Positions 1-7,425 of a DNA stretch of 64,000 nucleotides are shown here, in pieces (position 1 is the stretch's first letter; each line of letters begins with the position of its first letter). The translations under genes were made by a program, and so were the position numbers. Below the pieces are notes generated by a model that worked only from the letters and a program-made list of their open reading frames with translations, searched no databases and was not told the origin of the DNA. This stretch comes from a bacterium (lineage in GTDB: Bacteria; Planctomycetota; Planctomycetia; Isosphaerales; Isosphaeraceae), in NCBI GenBank assembly GCA_016125085.1, contig WGMM01000027.1:1-64000 (forward strand), written 5' to 3'.

Positions 1-238
1 CGCGGTATACTCGATCGGAATATTGGGGAGGATCCAGGCAGACAGTCACGAATTTGAGCGGCCCCCATCGACCGAATTCTGCAGTGATTCGCTTGGAGAG
101 CACGGGATCGATGATCTGCCGGTGCGGTTCGGCTCGCCAGGCGCGATCCCAGTCCATGCGGTCGTCGGAATCGCATGACGGCATTTTCGATTGCATTACA
201 AAATGCGAAGCGATTTTTTGGAGCCATGCAAGGATCAT
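1..238 (-). CDS. Hypothetical protein, N-terminal part (runs off the left edge)
   Basis: An open frame on the minus strand runs from an ATG at 238 to the window edge without a stop, giving about 79 codons. A GAGGG-type ribosome binding site lies about 10 bases upstream, and an in-frame TGA at 245-247 fixes the start. The visible part is Trp/Arg/Asp-rich, starts with MILAWLQKIASHF and contains FGRWGPLKFVTVCLDPPQYS. I do not recognise a family. It sits 61 bases downstream of the next minus-strand gene and probably closes the his operon. An overlapping plus-strand frame in 54-461 is less convincing because it lacks a clear ribosome binding site and family signal. Confidence 0.5.
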   Translation of the reverse strand, partial: MILAWLQKIASHFVMQSKMPSCDSDDRMDWDRAWRAEPHRQIIDPVLSKRITAEFGRWGPLKFVTVCLDPPQYSDRVYR

Positions 239-299
239 GAATGGTCACCCTCATCATCGCGGAATCGAGGACGAGCATCGACGTTCCTGCCATGTCACT

Positions 300-731
300 T
301 CAATCGAATTGGCCCGTTTCGAGGCATTTCTGAAAGTGTGGCATGAAGCTTCTGGTATACGATTCGCCAGATCGTCCAACTTTCCCCAGTCGATACCAGA
401 TCCACTTCAATGTTTCCAGATCGACTTTCCCCTGGAGTTTCGCTTCAAGGTCTTCGATTAGCCGAATCAATTCGTGATTGGCTGGATTTCCGGGAACCTG
501 GCAGGACTCGCCAAGAGCGTAAAGAGTCCATTGTCTCGCGCAGTTCCAGACGTTCGGATCGATCGTGTTCGGATCACTGGGCTGCAAGAGACGAATCCGT
601 GACTCGATATTCCGTTCCAGCCTCATCCACTGATCGATACGCCCGATCGGGACTCTGACGTATCGCAAAAGCAAAGCCAGAATCGCGATCAGCGGCATAA
701 CTCTGGTGACCGAAAGGCGTGGTATTCGCAT
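300..731 (-). CDS. Small membrane-anchored hypothetical protein
   Basis: This is a 143-residue protein. The N-terminal basic stretch MRIPRLSVTR is followed by a hydrophobic segment at about residues 11-26, so it is a single-pass membrane anchor or uncleaved signal. The rest is soluble and mostly helical in character. Short proteins with this MRIPRxxxRR-then-hydrophobic layout are common in planctomycetes, but I recognise no named family. It lies 73 bases downstream of the LarA-family gene on the same strand and is probably co-transcribed with it. Function unknown. Confidence 0.6.
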   Translation of the reverse strand: MRIPRLSVTRVMPLIAILALLLRYVRVPIGRIDQWMRLERNIESRIRLLQPSDPNTIDPNVWNCARQWTLYALGESCQVPGNPANHELIRLIEDLEAKLQGKVDLETLKWIWYRLGKVGRSGESYTRSFMPHFQKCLETGQFD

Positions 732-804
732 AAATCGCTCGCTGTTCGAAATTCACGGACGACCGGTCTGCGAAGAATATCGATCGGGAGGAGCAAGATT
801 TGCC

Positions 805-2166
805 TCAAGCCCGAATATGAGGCACGTAGGACAGTCCGCCATAGGGAAATGTCGTCACCGATGCGCCCGATCCGCGCGACTTCGAAATCCATCTCCATAA
901 ATCCTCCGTCCTGTCGACGATCCGTACCGGTCCCAGCCGGGAGCCGAAATGTGATTTCATCTCCGGCGAATAGACGACTACATGCCGGTCGAGCACCAGT
1001 TCGCGGGCCCAGCGCATCATGAACCGCTTCGGCGAACCAAGAAGGGCGGCAGCGTTTTCGGCAGCTGGAAGGCCAAGTCGTGTCGCGATCGCGCCGACTG
1101 GCCCGGATTTCGAAATCAAGCGGGCCAGACCGGGAGAGAACGATCGGCCCAATTCGGCGGGATCGGTCCAGAACACGCCTGCCAGTACGCCGCCGGGCTT
1201 GCAGGCTGCGCGATGGTTGAGCAAAACCTTGAAAGAATGGAGCGGGTCACCAGGCCAGGGGGCGTTCCCCACAACGATTGCGTCAGCCAGATTGCCGGTT
1301 GGGTCTGGCACGAATGCGAATCGACGCATGGCTTCCTCAGCCAGTTTCAATTCGACTTCGTCAGGATCGCCGGCGGCGACTTCGAAAATCTCGGCGGAAT
1401 TTCGTCCGATGACGTGGCTGATCGAAATCGTGCCGCCGGGCAGAAGCTTCGCGGCTCTGGAAATCGCCTGCCGCATCGGATTCGTGGCCGGGTCGGAGCC
1501 AAGCAGCCGGGCGGCATCGCCGGAGAGACCCTGCTGGTGAATCGCTCCGAGGGTCGACCGATGCGAACAGCCTGGAAAAATGAGCTTCCAGCCCCCTCCG
1601 AAGCCGGCTTGAAGGTGGGGCAGAACGGAGCCGATAAGGATCCGCAGGTCTGCTCGTACGACCGGACAGAACACGCGAACGGGCACGCCGTCGGCCGAGG
1701 TGCCGAGATCGTCGTAAGCGGAAATGTCATCGACCGGCGGGCTGTGGCACTCGTAGGAATTGACGATCTCGGGGCCCAGGCGTTTCGTCATGTCTTCGCG
1801 ACTGACAGCGGCATGGCGGCCGACGCCGAACGAAATGGAAATGTCCCGGCGCTCGACACCGGCAGCTCGCAGGCGTTCCAGCACGATCGGTACGGTTTTG
1901 TCGATCGGAGTCCAGCGCGAGGGGTCATCGACTATGATGGCGACCTTCGTGCCGGGGCCGATGCGGGTTTCGAGCTTCGGCTGCGAGATCGGGAAATCGA
2001 GAGACTCGTGGAGTCGCCGGGTGTATTCCGGCCAGGCGGCAATCGCACCTGAAGAATCAGGATCGAACCTCGAGATTTCGAAATGAGATCCCGGTGGGGG
2101 CGAAAGGTCGAGAACCGAGTCGCCCCAGGGAAATTCGTACGGACGTTTCGAATCGGGATCACGCAT
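805..2166 (-). CDS. LarA-family (DUF2088) nickel-dependent racemase homologue
   Basis: A 453-residue relative of lactate racemase LarA, which racemises 2-hydroxy acids using a nickel-pincer nucleotide cofactor. All six residues known to matter in Lactobacillus LarA have counterparts at matching spacing: D81 and R84 (in DDPSRWTP), H118 (GVGRH), H184 and K194 (LPHLQAGFGGGWK) and H210. The length fits the family (about 420-450). The substrate may not be lactate, since the wider family includes racemases and epimerases for other hydroxy acids. It lies 47 bases downstream of hisC on the same strand. No larB, larC or larE cofactor-maturation gene is visible in this window. Confidence 0.8.
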   Translation of the reverse strand: MRDPDSKRPYEFPWGDSVLDLSPPPGSHFEISRFDPDSSGAIAAWPEYTRRLHESLDFPISQPKLETRIGPGTKVAIIVDDPSRWTPIDKTVPIVLERLRAAGVERRDISISFGVGRHAAVSREDMTKRLGPEIVNSYECHSPPVDDISAYDDLGTSADGVPVRVFCPVVRADLRILIGSVLPHLQAGFGGGWKLIFPGCSHRSTLGAIHQQGLSGDAARLLGSDPATNPMRQAISRAAKLLPGGTISISHVIGRNSAEIFEVAAGDPDEVELKLAEEAMRRFAFVPDPTGNLADAIVVGNAPWPGDPLHSFKVLLNHRAACKPGGVLAGVFWTDPAELGRSFSPGLARLISKSGPVGAIATRLGLPAAENAAALLGSPKRFMMRWARELVLDRHVVVYSPEMKSHFGSRLGPVRIVDRTEDLWRWISKSRGSGASVTTFPYGGLSYVPHIRA

Positions 2167-2213
2167 CGCACGAATCCGTTAATACGAGAAAGCGGCCAAT
2201 ATCGAATTCCCGC

Positions 2214-3260
2214 TCAGACAATTTCGCGCAGCGCGGTTTCCAGGAAGTCGATCTGTTCGTCGGTGCCGACGGTGATTCGCAGGGCCGGTTCGCGACCGGG
2301 ATAGCGCATCAGGCGAACGAGGATATCCCGTTCGCGAAGGGCTTTGTAAACTTCTTCGGCAGGCGGCCCGCCTTCGCACCAGACGAAATTCGCCTGGCTT
2401 GGGGGCACGAGATAGCCAAGTTCCGCGACGAAAGTCGCGAGCCGTTCACGTGTGGCGAGGATTCTGGCCCTCGTATCCCTTAGCCAGGCCTGATCCTCAA
2501 GCGCTGCGATGCCGCCGGCGAGCGACAGCATATCGCAATTATACGAGTCCTTGACTTTGTTCAGGCCTGCGATGATCTCAGCGCTGGCGATGCAATAACC
2601 GAGCCGCAGACCTGCCAGGGCATAGCCTTTCGAAAGGGTGCGGCTGACGATGACGTTCGGGTGCGTTTTGACGAGTTCGATGCAATTCGTGTCGGCGAAA
2701 TCGGCGTAGGCTTCGTCGACGACGAGCGGGCAGGGCAAGGCTTCGGCCAGTTTCGCCACCTGATCAGGGGCCATGGCCGTTCCGGATGGCGAATTGGGAT
2801 TCGCCAGGTAGAACATCGCCGGATTTTCGAGATCTCTCAAATGCTCCGGTTCGAGCGTCCAGTTCACGGGGTATTCGACGGACCGGAACGGCGCATTTTG
2901 AATTTGAGCAAGCGTTTCGTAAAGAATGTAGCCGGGTTGGGCCGATGCGACCGGTCTGCCGGGGCCGGCGAAAGCCCGGGTGAGAATCGTCAGGATGTCG
3001 TCGGACCCGTTGCCGGTCATGATCTGGTCGGGGTGGACTCCGTGCAGCTTCGCCGCGGTTTCACAGAACCTGGTGCCCACGGGATCAGGGTAGAGTCGCA
3101 GCCGGCCTTCCAGCAGGATCGGCATCATGGCTTCGGCCACACGATGGCTGGGGGCATAGGGGTTTTCGTTCGTGTTGAGTTTGACGAAAGTACGGCCGCG
3201 TGGCTGTTCGCCGGGCACATAGCCGGACATGGCGTCGATATGAGGCAGGAAGTAGCTCAT
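2214..3260 (-). CDS. hisC: Histidinol-phosphate aminotransferase
   Basis: Converts imidazole-acetol phosphate plus glutamate to histidinol phosphate, a PLP-dependent step of histidine synthesis. The 348 residues match the family length. Visible fold-type I motifs are VKLNTNENPYAPS at the N-terminus, YLANPNSPSGT, VVDEAYADF (Asp contacting the PLP ring nitrogen) and SRTLSKGYALAG (PLP-binding Lys). The C-terminus has the Arg-containing EPALRITVGT segment. The frame is open further upstream, but homology begins at the ATG at 3260 (MSYFLPHIDAMSGY). It follows the GNAT gene by 80 bases and hisD further upstream, so it belongs to a his operon. Confidence 0.93.
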   Translation of the reverse strand: MSYFLPHIDAMSGYVPGEQPRGRTFVKLNTNENPYAPSHRVAEAMMPILLEGRLRLYPDPVGTRFCETAAKLHGVHPDQIMTGNGSDDILTILTRAFAGPGRPVASAQPGYILYETLAQIQNAPFRSVEYPVNWTLEPEHLRDLENPAMFYLANPNSPSGTAMAPDQVAKLAEALPCPLVVDEAYADFADTNCIELVKTHPNVIVSRTLSKGYALAGLRLGYCIASAEIIAGLNKVKDSYNCDMLSLAGGIAALEDQAWLRDTRARILATRERLATFVAELGYLVPPSQANFVWCEGGPPAEEVYKALRERDILVRLMRYPGREPALRITVGTDEQIDFLETALREIV

Positions 3261-3340
3261 CGGGGCAGTTCTCGTCGTTCGATTTCGAAAGTCAGATCGT
3301 ATTTCGTCGTGTCGTTGGCTCACAGGGTTCGAACCTGCGT

Positions 3341-3844
3341 TCAGGAATTTCCGGCGATCGGCGGTGCCGTCGAAGCCAGTCTGTCGAGCGGTTCGCCGGT
3401 GAGACGCTGGACGGTCCATTCGTCCATGCCGATGGCGCCGATGGAGCGATAGAATGCAATGGCAGGGGCATTCCAGTCCAGCACGGACCATTCGAAACGG
3501 CCGTATTCGCGATCGACGGCGATTTTCGCCAGGCTCGAAATCAATGCCTTGCCGATGCCCTTGCGGCGGTATTTTTCACGCACATAAAGGTCTTCCAGAT
3601 ACAATCCCGGCTTGCCCAGAAATGTGCTGAAATTCGTGAAAAAGAGTGCGAAGCCGGCGGGTTCGCCGGCCCATTCGGCCATGACGGCTTCGATGACGGG
3701 GCGTGGGCCGAACAGGTGTTGGCGAAACTGGTCAGCCGTGGCGACCATTTCATGTTCGAGCTTTTCGTAAAAAGCCAGTTCACGGATATGGGCAACGATC
3801 GTCGGGCAGTCTTCCGGCGTGGCAGGGCGAATCACGAGGCTCAT
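3341..3844 (-). CDS. GNAT-family N-acetyltransferase
   Basis: A 167-residue single-domain GNAT enzyme that transfers an acetyl group from acetyl-CoA to an amine. It starts with the usual strand MSLVIRPATPEDCP, and the CoA pyrophosphate loop is YRRKGIGKAL (R/Q-x-x-G-x-G/A). The preceding LYLEDLYVREKYR and following WNAPAIAFYRSIGA match the branch that includes diamine/spermidine acetyltransferases, but the substrate cannot be assigned. It lies between hisD (79 bases upstream) and hisC (80 bases downstream), so it is embedded in a histidine operon without an obvious role in that pathway. Confidence 0.85.
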   Translation of the reverse strand: MSLVIRPATPEDCPTIVAHIRELAFYEKLEHEMVATADQFRQHLFGPRPVIEAVMAEWAGEPAGFALFFTNFSTFLGKPGLYLEDLYVREKYRRKGIGKALISSLAKIAVDREYGRFEWSVLDWNAPAIAFYRSIGAIGMDEWTVQRLTGEPLDRLASTAPPIAGNS

Positions 3845-3923
3845 GGTCGCAAGTCCATCAATTCTAGTGTCGAAGCGATATGCAATCAGGGACTTCGGAA
3901 TCTCGTACGACTTCGAAATCCAT

Positions 3924-5303
3924 TCAATCGATGCTGCCTTCGGTTCGCACGGTCACACTGGCTTTGTGGGCAGTCAGGCCTTCGATTTCAGCCAGGCGGG
4001 TGATATCGCCGGCGATCTGGCCCAGGCCCGTTTCGGTCAGGCCGATCATACTGGTCGAACGGAGGAAATGGTTGGCCGTCAACCCGCTGGCCCAGCGAGC
4101 CGTGCCGCCGGTGGGAAGCACGTGTGAAGGACCGGCAGCGTAATCACCCGCGGCAACGGGCGTGTGGTGGCCCAGGAAGATCGCACCTGCGTCGGTCAGC
4201 CGTTCGGCGAGTTTTTCCGGCTCGACGGTCGAAATGTGCAAGTGTTCAGGTGCCATGCGGTTGGTCAGTGCGACTGCCGCATCCGCATCGGCGACGCGTA
4301 CCAGAGCCCCGAATCGTTCCAGGCTGTCGCGGGCGAGATCGCCGCGGGAAAGGCGGCCCAGTTGATCATCGAGTGCTTCAGCGACCCGTTCGATCAGGCC
4401 TTCGTCCCAGGTCACCAGCAACGAAGAGCCTGGCGAATGCTCGGCCTGACTGATGAGGTCCGCGGCGATGAATTCAGGTCGGGCGGTCGAATCGGCGATG
4501 AGGATCACTTCGCTGGGGCCGGCGATCGAGTCGATATCGACCTGGCCGTACACGGCTTTTTTGGCCAGAGCGACGAACAGATTGCCAGGGCCGACGATCT
4601 TGTCGACCGGAGCGATGCCTTCCACCCCGTAAGCCAGAGCGCCGACGGCCTGAGCACCACCGACGCGATAGACTTCCGTAACTCCCAGACGATGGCAGGC
4701 TGCGAGCAGGTCGTCGTTATATCCACCGAAGGGTGTGGGCGGAACGACGACGGCGATTTCCTTCACACCGGCGGCCTGGGCGGGAACGACGGTCATGATG
4801 AGGCTGGAGGGATAAGCCGCCGCACCACCTGGAATGCAGACACCGATGCGCCGCAGGGGGCGGTAGCGGAGCCAGATTTTGCCGTCGATGGTCGTGAGCG
4901 GTTGCGAATCCGTGTGAAGGATCGATCGCTGAAAGGCAAGCACGTTGGCTCGAATCCGGTCGATCGTAGCGAGATACTCCGGGTCAGCTTTTTCGGCCGC
5001 CGCCTGAAGCTCAGAGGGAGAGACTCGCATCGACTCGGGCGTAAGAGATTTGCCGTCCAGCTGTTCCGTGAATTTCAGCAGGGCGGCCAGGCCGGTTTCG
5101 CGAATTTCGCCCAGGATTCGGTCGACAACGGCCACGGGGGCAAGGGCTTCACCGAAGACTTTTTCCGTGAGTTCTCGGCCCTTTGGGCTGACGATGTCGC
5201 CTCGAGGGGAAAGACTTCGTCGAAGATTCTCGAGGAAAGCCTCGCCTTCTCCTGGATTCCGAACGAGGTCGAGGCGCTTCATGGAGGGTAAGACGGCATT
5301 CAT
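3924..5303 (-). CDS. hisD: Histidinol dehydrogenase
   Basis: Oxidises L-histidinol to histidine in two NAD-dependent steps, the end of the pathway; zinc enzyme. With the ATG at 5303 the protein has 459 residues, slightly longer than usual (about 430-440). A second ATG at 5282 (MKRLDLVRN) is an alternative start. Visible family blocks are YPSSLIMTVVPAQAAGV, GPGNLFVALAKK, DSIAGPSEVILIAD, DLISQAEHSPGSS and the catalytic Glu-His pair in APEHLHI, then LGHHTPVAAGDYAAGPSHVLPTGG. It heads the minus-strand run towards hisC. A roughly 310-base region separates it from the divergent FkbM gene and should hold both promoters. Confidence 0.94.
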   Translation of the reverse strand: MNAVLPSMKRLDLVRNPGEGEAFLENLRRSLSPRGDIVSPKGRELTEKVFGEALAPVAVVDRILGEIRETGLAALLKFTEQLDGKSLTPESMRVSPSELQAAAEKADPEYLATIDRIRANVLAFQRSILHTDSQPLTTIDGKIWLRYRPLRRIGVCIPGGAAAYPSSLIMTVVPAQAAGVKEIAVVVPPTPFGGYNDDLLAACHRLGVTEVYRVGGAQAVGALAYGVEGIAPVDKIVGPGNLFVALAKKAVYGQVDIDSIAGPSEVILIADSTARPEFIAADLISQAEHSPGSSLLVTWDEGLIERVAEALDDQLGRLSRGDLARDSLERFGALVRVADADAAVALTNRMAPEHLHISTVEPEKLAERLTDAGAIFLGHHTPVAAGDYAAGPSHVLPTGGTARWASGLTANHFLRSTSMIGLTETGLGQIAGDITRLAEIEGLTAHKASVTVRTEGSID

Positions 5304-5616
5304 GCTAGAGCTGCGATCCTGACCGATGGAGATTCGGTGCGAGCGGCTGTTCGCCCAGTCGCGATAGCCGGTCGCCGGGCGGTTCCCGGAAAAATCGATG
5401 AGACTGTTATACCGGATTGGGGCTTTTCCCGTGAACCGCAGTGTCGAAGTTCGGCGGATTTCGTTTGCGGAAGCGGGACCGTTCGAGTACCAGATAGATA
5501 CCGGACATTTCTTCCTTTTCAGGGAATTCACTCGAAAATCGGACTGGTCCCGCGTGTTGCCGCCCGATCCGCCAGGTAGTGGCCGCGGAATCGAGTCCGT
5601 CGAAGGGGCGATTCGG
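5304..5616. other. Divergent intergenic region between hisD and the FkbM gene
   Basis: About 310 bases with no convincing gene. It separates two divergently read genes and must contain their promoters, but I see no clear consensus -35/-10 pair and no riboswitch or attenuator. A short plus-strand frame inside it has no ribosome binding site or family signal. Confidence 0.5.
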
Positions 5617-6498
5617 ATGATCGATCGAAAGACCTTCCTGCAAGGCCTCGGATTTACATCACTGGGAGCGGTCGCCGGGCACTTCGTGCCGAGAACGGTG
5701 CACGAGTTTCGCGGGCTCATGAAAGACCGGGCTGCCGCGGCGGAACCTTTCAGGCCGTGGAAGCCAGCCCCGAAACGGCAAGCCGACCCATCGCCACCCC
5801 CTTTGACTCCCCCGGACAAATCCTACTCCCAGGCCGGAGAGGACCGGATCGTAAGCTTCGTATTCGGTTACCTCCAGAACCGGGAGCCAATGACGTATCT
5901 GGACATCGGCGCCTATCATCCGACGCAGATCAACAATACTTACCTGTTTTATGAGCAGGGTGGCGCGGGCGTTCTTGTCGAGCCGAACGTGGACATTTGC
6001 AAGCTGTTACGTGAAGTTCGCCCGAATGACACGGTGCTGGAAGCCGGTATCGGAATCACGGCTCAGCGAGAGGCCGACTATTACCGGATGACCGAACCTT
6101 CCTGGAACACATTTTCGAAGGAAGAGGCCGAGCATCAGGAAAAAGTCACGAATGGGCGGATACGAATCCGGGAAGTCGTGAAAATGCCGTTGCTGGATAT
6201 CAATCAGGTCATGGCCGATCATTTCGAAGGTAAAGCTCCCGCGTATGTTTCGATCGACGCCGAAGGTATTCACTTCGAAATCCTCAAATCGATCGATTTC
6301 GCCAGATTTCGGCCGAAAGTCATTTGCATCGAGACGCTCGTCTCAGGCACGACCCGGAAAATCCCCGAAATCGGCGAATTCATGAAGTCGAAAAATTACG
6401 TCGAACGAGGCGCGACGTTCGTCAATTCGATCTTCGTCGACAAACAGGTTCTCGAGAAGTATGAGGATGAGCTTAAAAAGGCCGAGAAAAAAGGATAA
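5617..6498 (+). CDS. FkbM-family methyltransferase with Tat-like N-terminus
   Basis: A 293-residue protein with an FkbM-type SAM-dependent methyltransferase domain. The SAM motif I is YLDIGAYHPTQINNT; VLVEPN and VSIDAEGIHFEILKSID match the later motifs, and VICIET ends the core. It starts at an ATG preceded by GAAGGGG. Upstream of the catalytic domain is MIDRKTFLQGLGFTSLG, which resembles a Tat signal with Arg-Lys in place of Arg-Arg, followed by a Pro/Lys-rich linker (about residues 35-70). FkbM enzymes usually act in the cytoplasm on glycans or polyketides, so an export signal would be odd. The substrate is unknown. It stands alone, converging on the next gene. Confidence 0.82.
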   Translation: MIDRKTFLQGLGFTSLGAVAGHFVPRTVHEFRGLMKDRAAAAEPFRPWKPAPKRQADPSPPPLTPPDKSYSQAGEDRIVSFVFGYLQNREPMTYLDIGAYHPTQINNTYLFYEQGGAGVLVEPNVDICKLLREVRPNDTVLEAGIGITAQREADYYRMTEPSWNTFSKEEAEHQEKVTNGRIRIREVVKMPLLDINQVMADHFEGKAPAYVSIDAEGIHFEILKSIDFARFRPKVICIETLVSGTTRKIPEIGEFMKSKNYVERGATFVNSIFVDKQVLEKYEDELKKAEKKG

Positions 6499-6551
6499 AC
6501 CTGATTGCCGTGGCCTTTACGAGATCAATGCGGTATCGCCCAAAACCCGCG

Positions 6552-6579
6552 GAGCCACTCAGTCTTCGACTGGTGGCTC
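6552..6579. terminator. Hairpin between convergent genes
   Basis: GAGCCAC at 6552-6558 pairs with GTGGCTC at 6573-6579, and CAGTC (6560-6564) pairs with GACTG (6568-6572), with a TTC loop and one bulged T. It lies 54 bases after the FkbM stop and 43 bases after the end of the minus-strand gene. On the minus strand the hairpin is followed by CGCGGGTTTTGGG, so it more plausibly terminates that gene; there is no T tract on the plus side. Confidence 0.5.
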
Positions 6580-6621
6580 GTGGTCATCGAATTGCTTCAT
6601 GGGGCCGAATCCGAAGAACGA

Positions 6622-7155
6622 TCACCAGAAGCCGATATATGGCCCGAAACCGGGCGGGCCGAAGGGGCCGAACGGTCCCCAGGCTCCAGGACCAGCCCAG
6701 CCACCCCAGCCGTATGTGCGGAAGCCCAGTCCATAAGGCGGGCCGAAGCCGCCGTAGCCCCAGCTGGAATAGCCCCAGGCAGGAGAGACGGTGCGAATGA
6801 CAGTCGTGGTGGGCACATACACGATTCGACGTGTCGTCATGACGACTTGGGGATTCGCGGCCTGTGGGGCCACACGTTGCCGAGGCGGTGGCAATGGTCT
6901 GGCCTGAGGCTGCTGGGCGGCCAGCATCATCGTGCCGTCGCCCTGGGCGACATAGTTGTAACCAGCGTAGGGGATAAGTGTTCCGGCGGCGAACTTTTCG
7001 GTGCCTTCAGGCATGCCGTAAGCGACGCCCGGCTGCGGGCGAGGCGCGTCCTGCCAGGCCTGCAAACCTGGGCAAAGCATGTGCATACCGGCCCACGCGG
7101 CCAGGGTGGCGGCCGCAATTCTCAGGCATCGTCGGTGGATCTTATGCTGGTTCAT
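6622..7155 (-). CDS. Secreted Gly/Pro/Trp-rich hypothetical protein
   Basis: With the ATG at 7155 (MNQHKIHRRCLRIAAATLAAW) the protein has 177 residues and a typical Sec signal: basic start, hydrophobic core, and a small-residue region before QAWQDAPRP. The middle holds a Gln/Pro-rich stretch and RRIVYVPTTTVIRTV. The last 60 residues are low complexity, rich in Gly, Pro, Trp and Tyr (repeats of GPFG, WGY and GWGG). A second ATG at 7176 is possible. I know no named family; such tails are seen in exported planctomycete proteins of unknown function. It is divergent from the GH32 gene with about 270 bases between them. Confidence 0.65.
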   Translation of the reverse strand: MNQHKIHRRCLRIAAATLAAWAGMHMLCPGLQAWQDAPRPQPGVAYGMPEGTEKFAAGTLIPYAGYNYVAQGDGTMMLAAQQPQARPLPPPRQRVAPQAANPQVVMTTRRIVYVPTTTVIRTVSPAWGYSSWGYGGFGPPYGLGFRTYGWGGWAGPGAWGPFGPFGPPGFGPYIGFW

Positions 7156-7425
7156 CGTGGTGCGTCCGTTCGACATTCGGACATACGCCGCTTCAGGATC
7201 GTCCAGCCCGGTTCGACAATTCGCAGGCGCGGCGAAAGCGGTGTGACAAATCGATCTTACGGCGTTATGGCCGATGCAGGCAAGTGATTCGGAAAAATCG
7301 GCAAAACCGGACCGAATGCGAGATTCGCTGATCGGGCGATCTGGTAACATCTTCGCTCCGGATCGTCTGCGAACATCCGTCCCTCAGGCCAGTCCCGTTT
7401 TCGCACCCTCTCCGAGCCCAAATCG

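Noticed and set aside
54-461. Plus-strand open frame at the left edge
   Set aside because: It overlaps two minus-strand frames, one with a good ribosome binding site, and shows no protein features.
3317-3335. tRNA T-arm-like sequence GCAGGTTCGAACCCTGT on the minus strand
   Set aside because: The upstream 50 bases are GNAT coding sequence and no acceptor or anticodon stems form. TTCGAA is simply common here.
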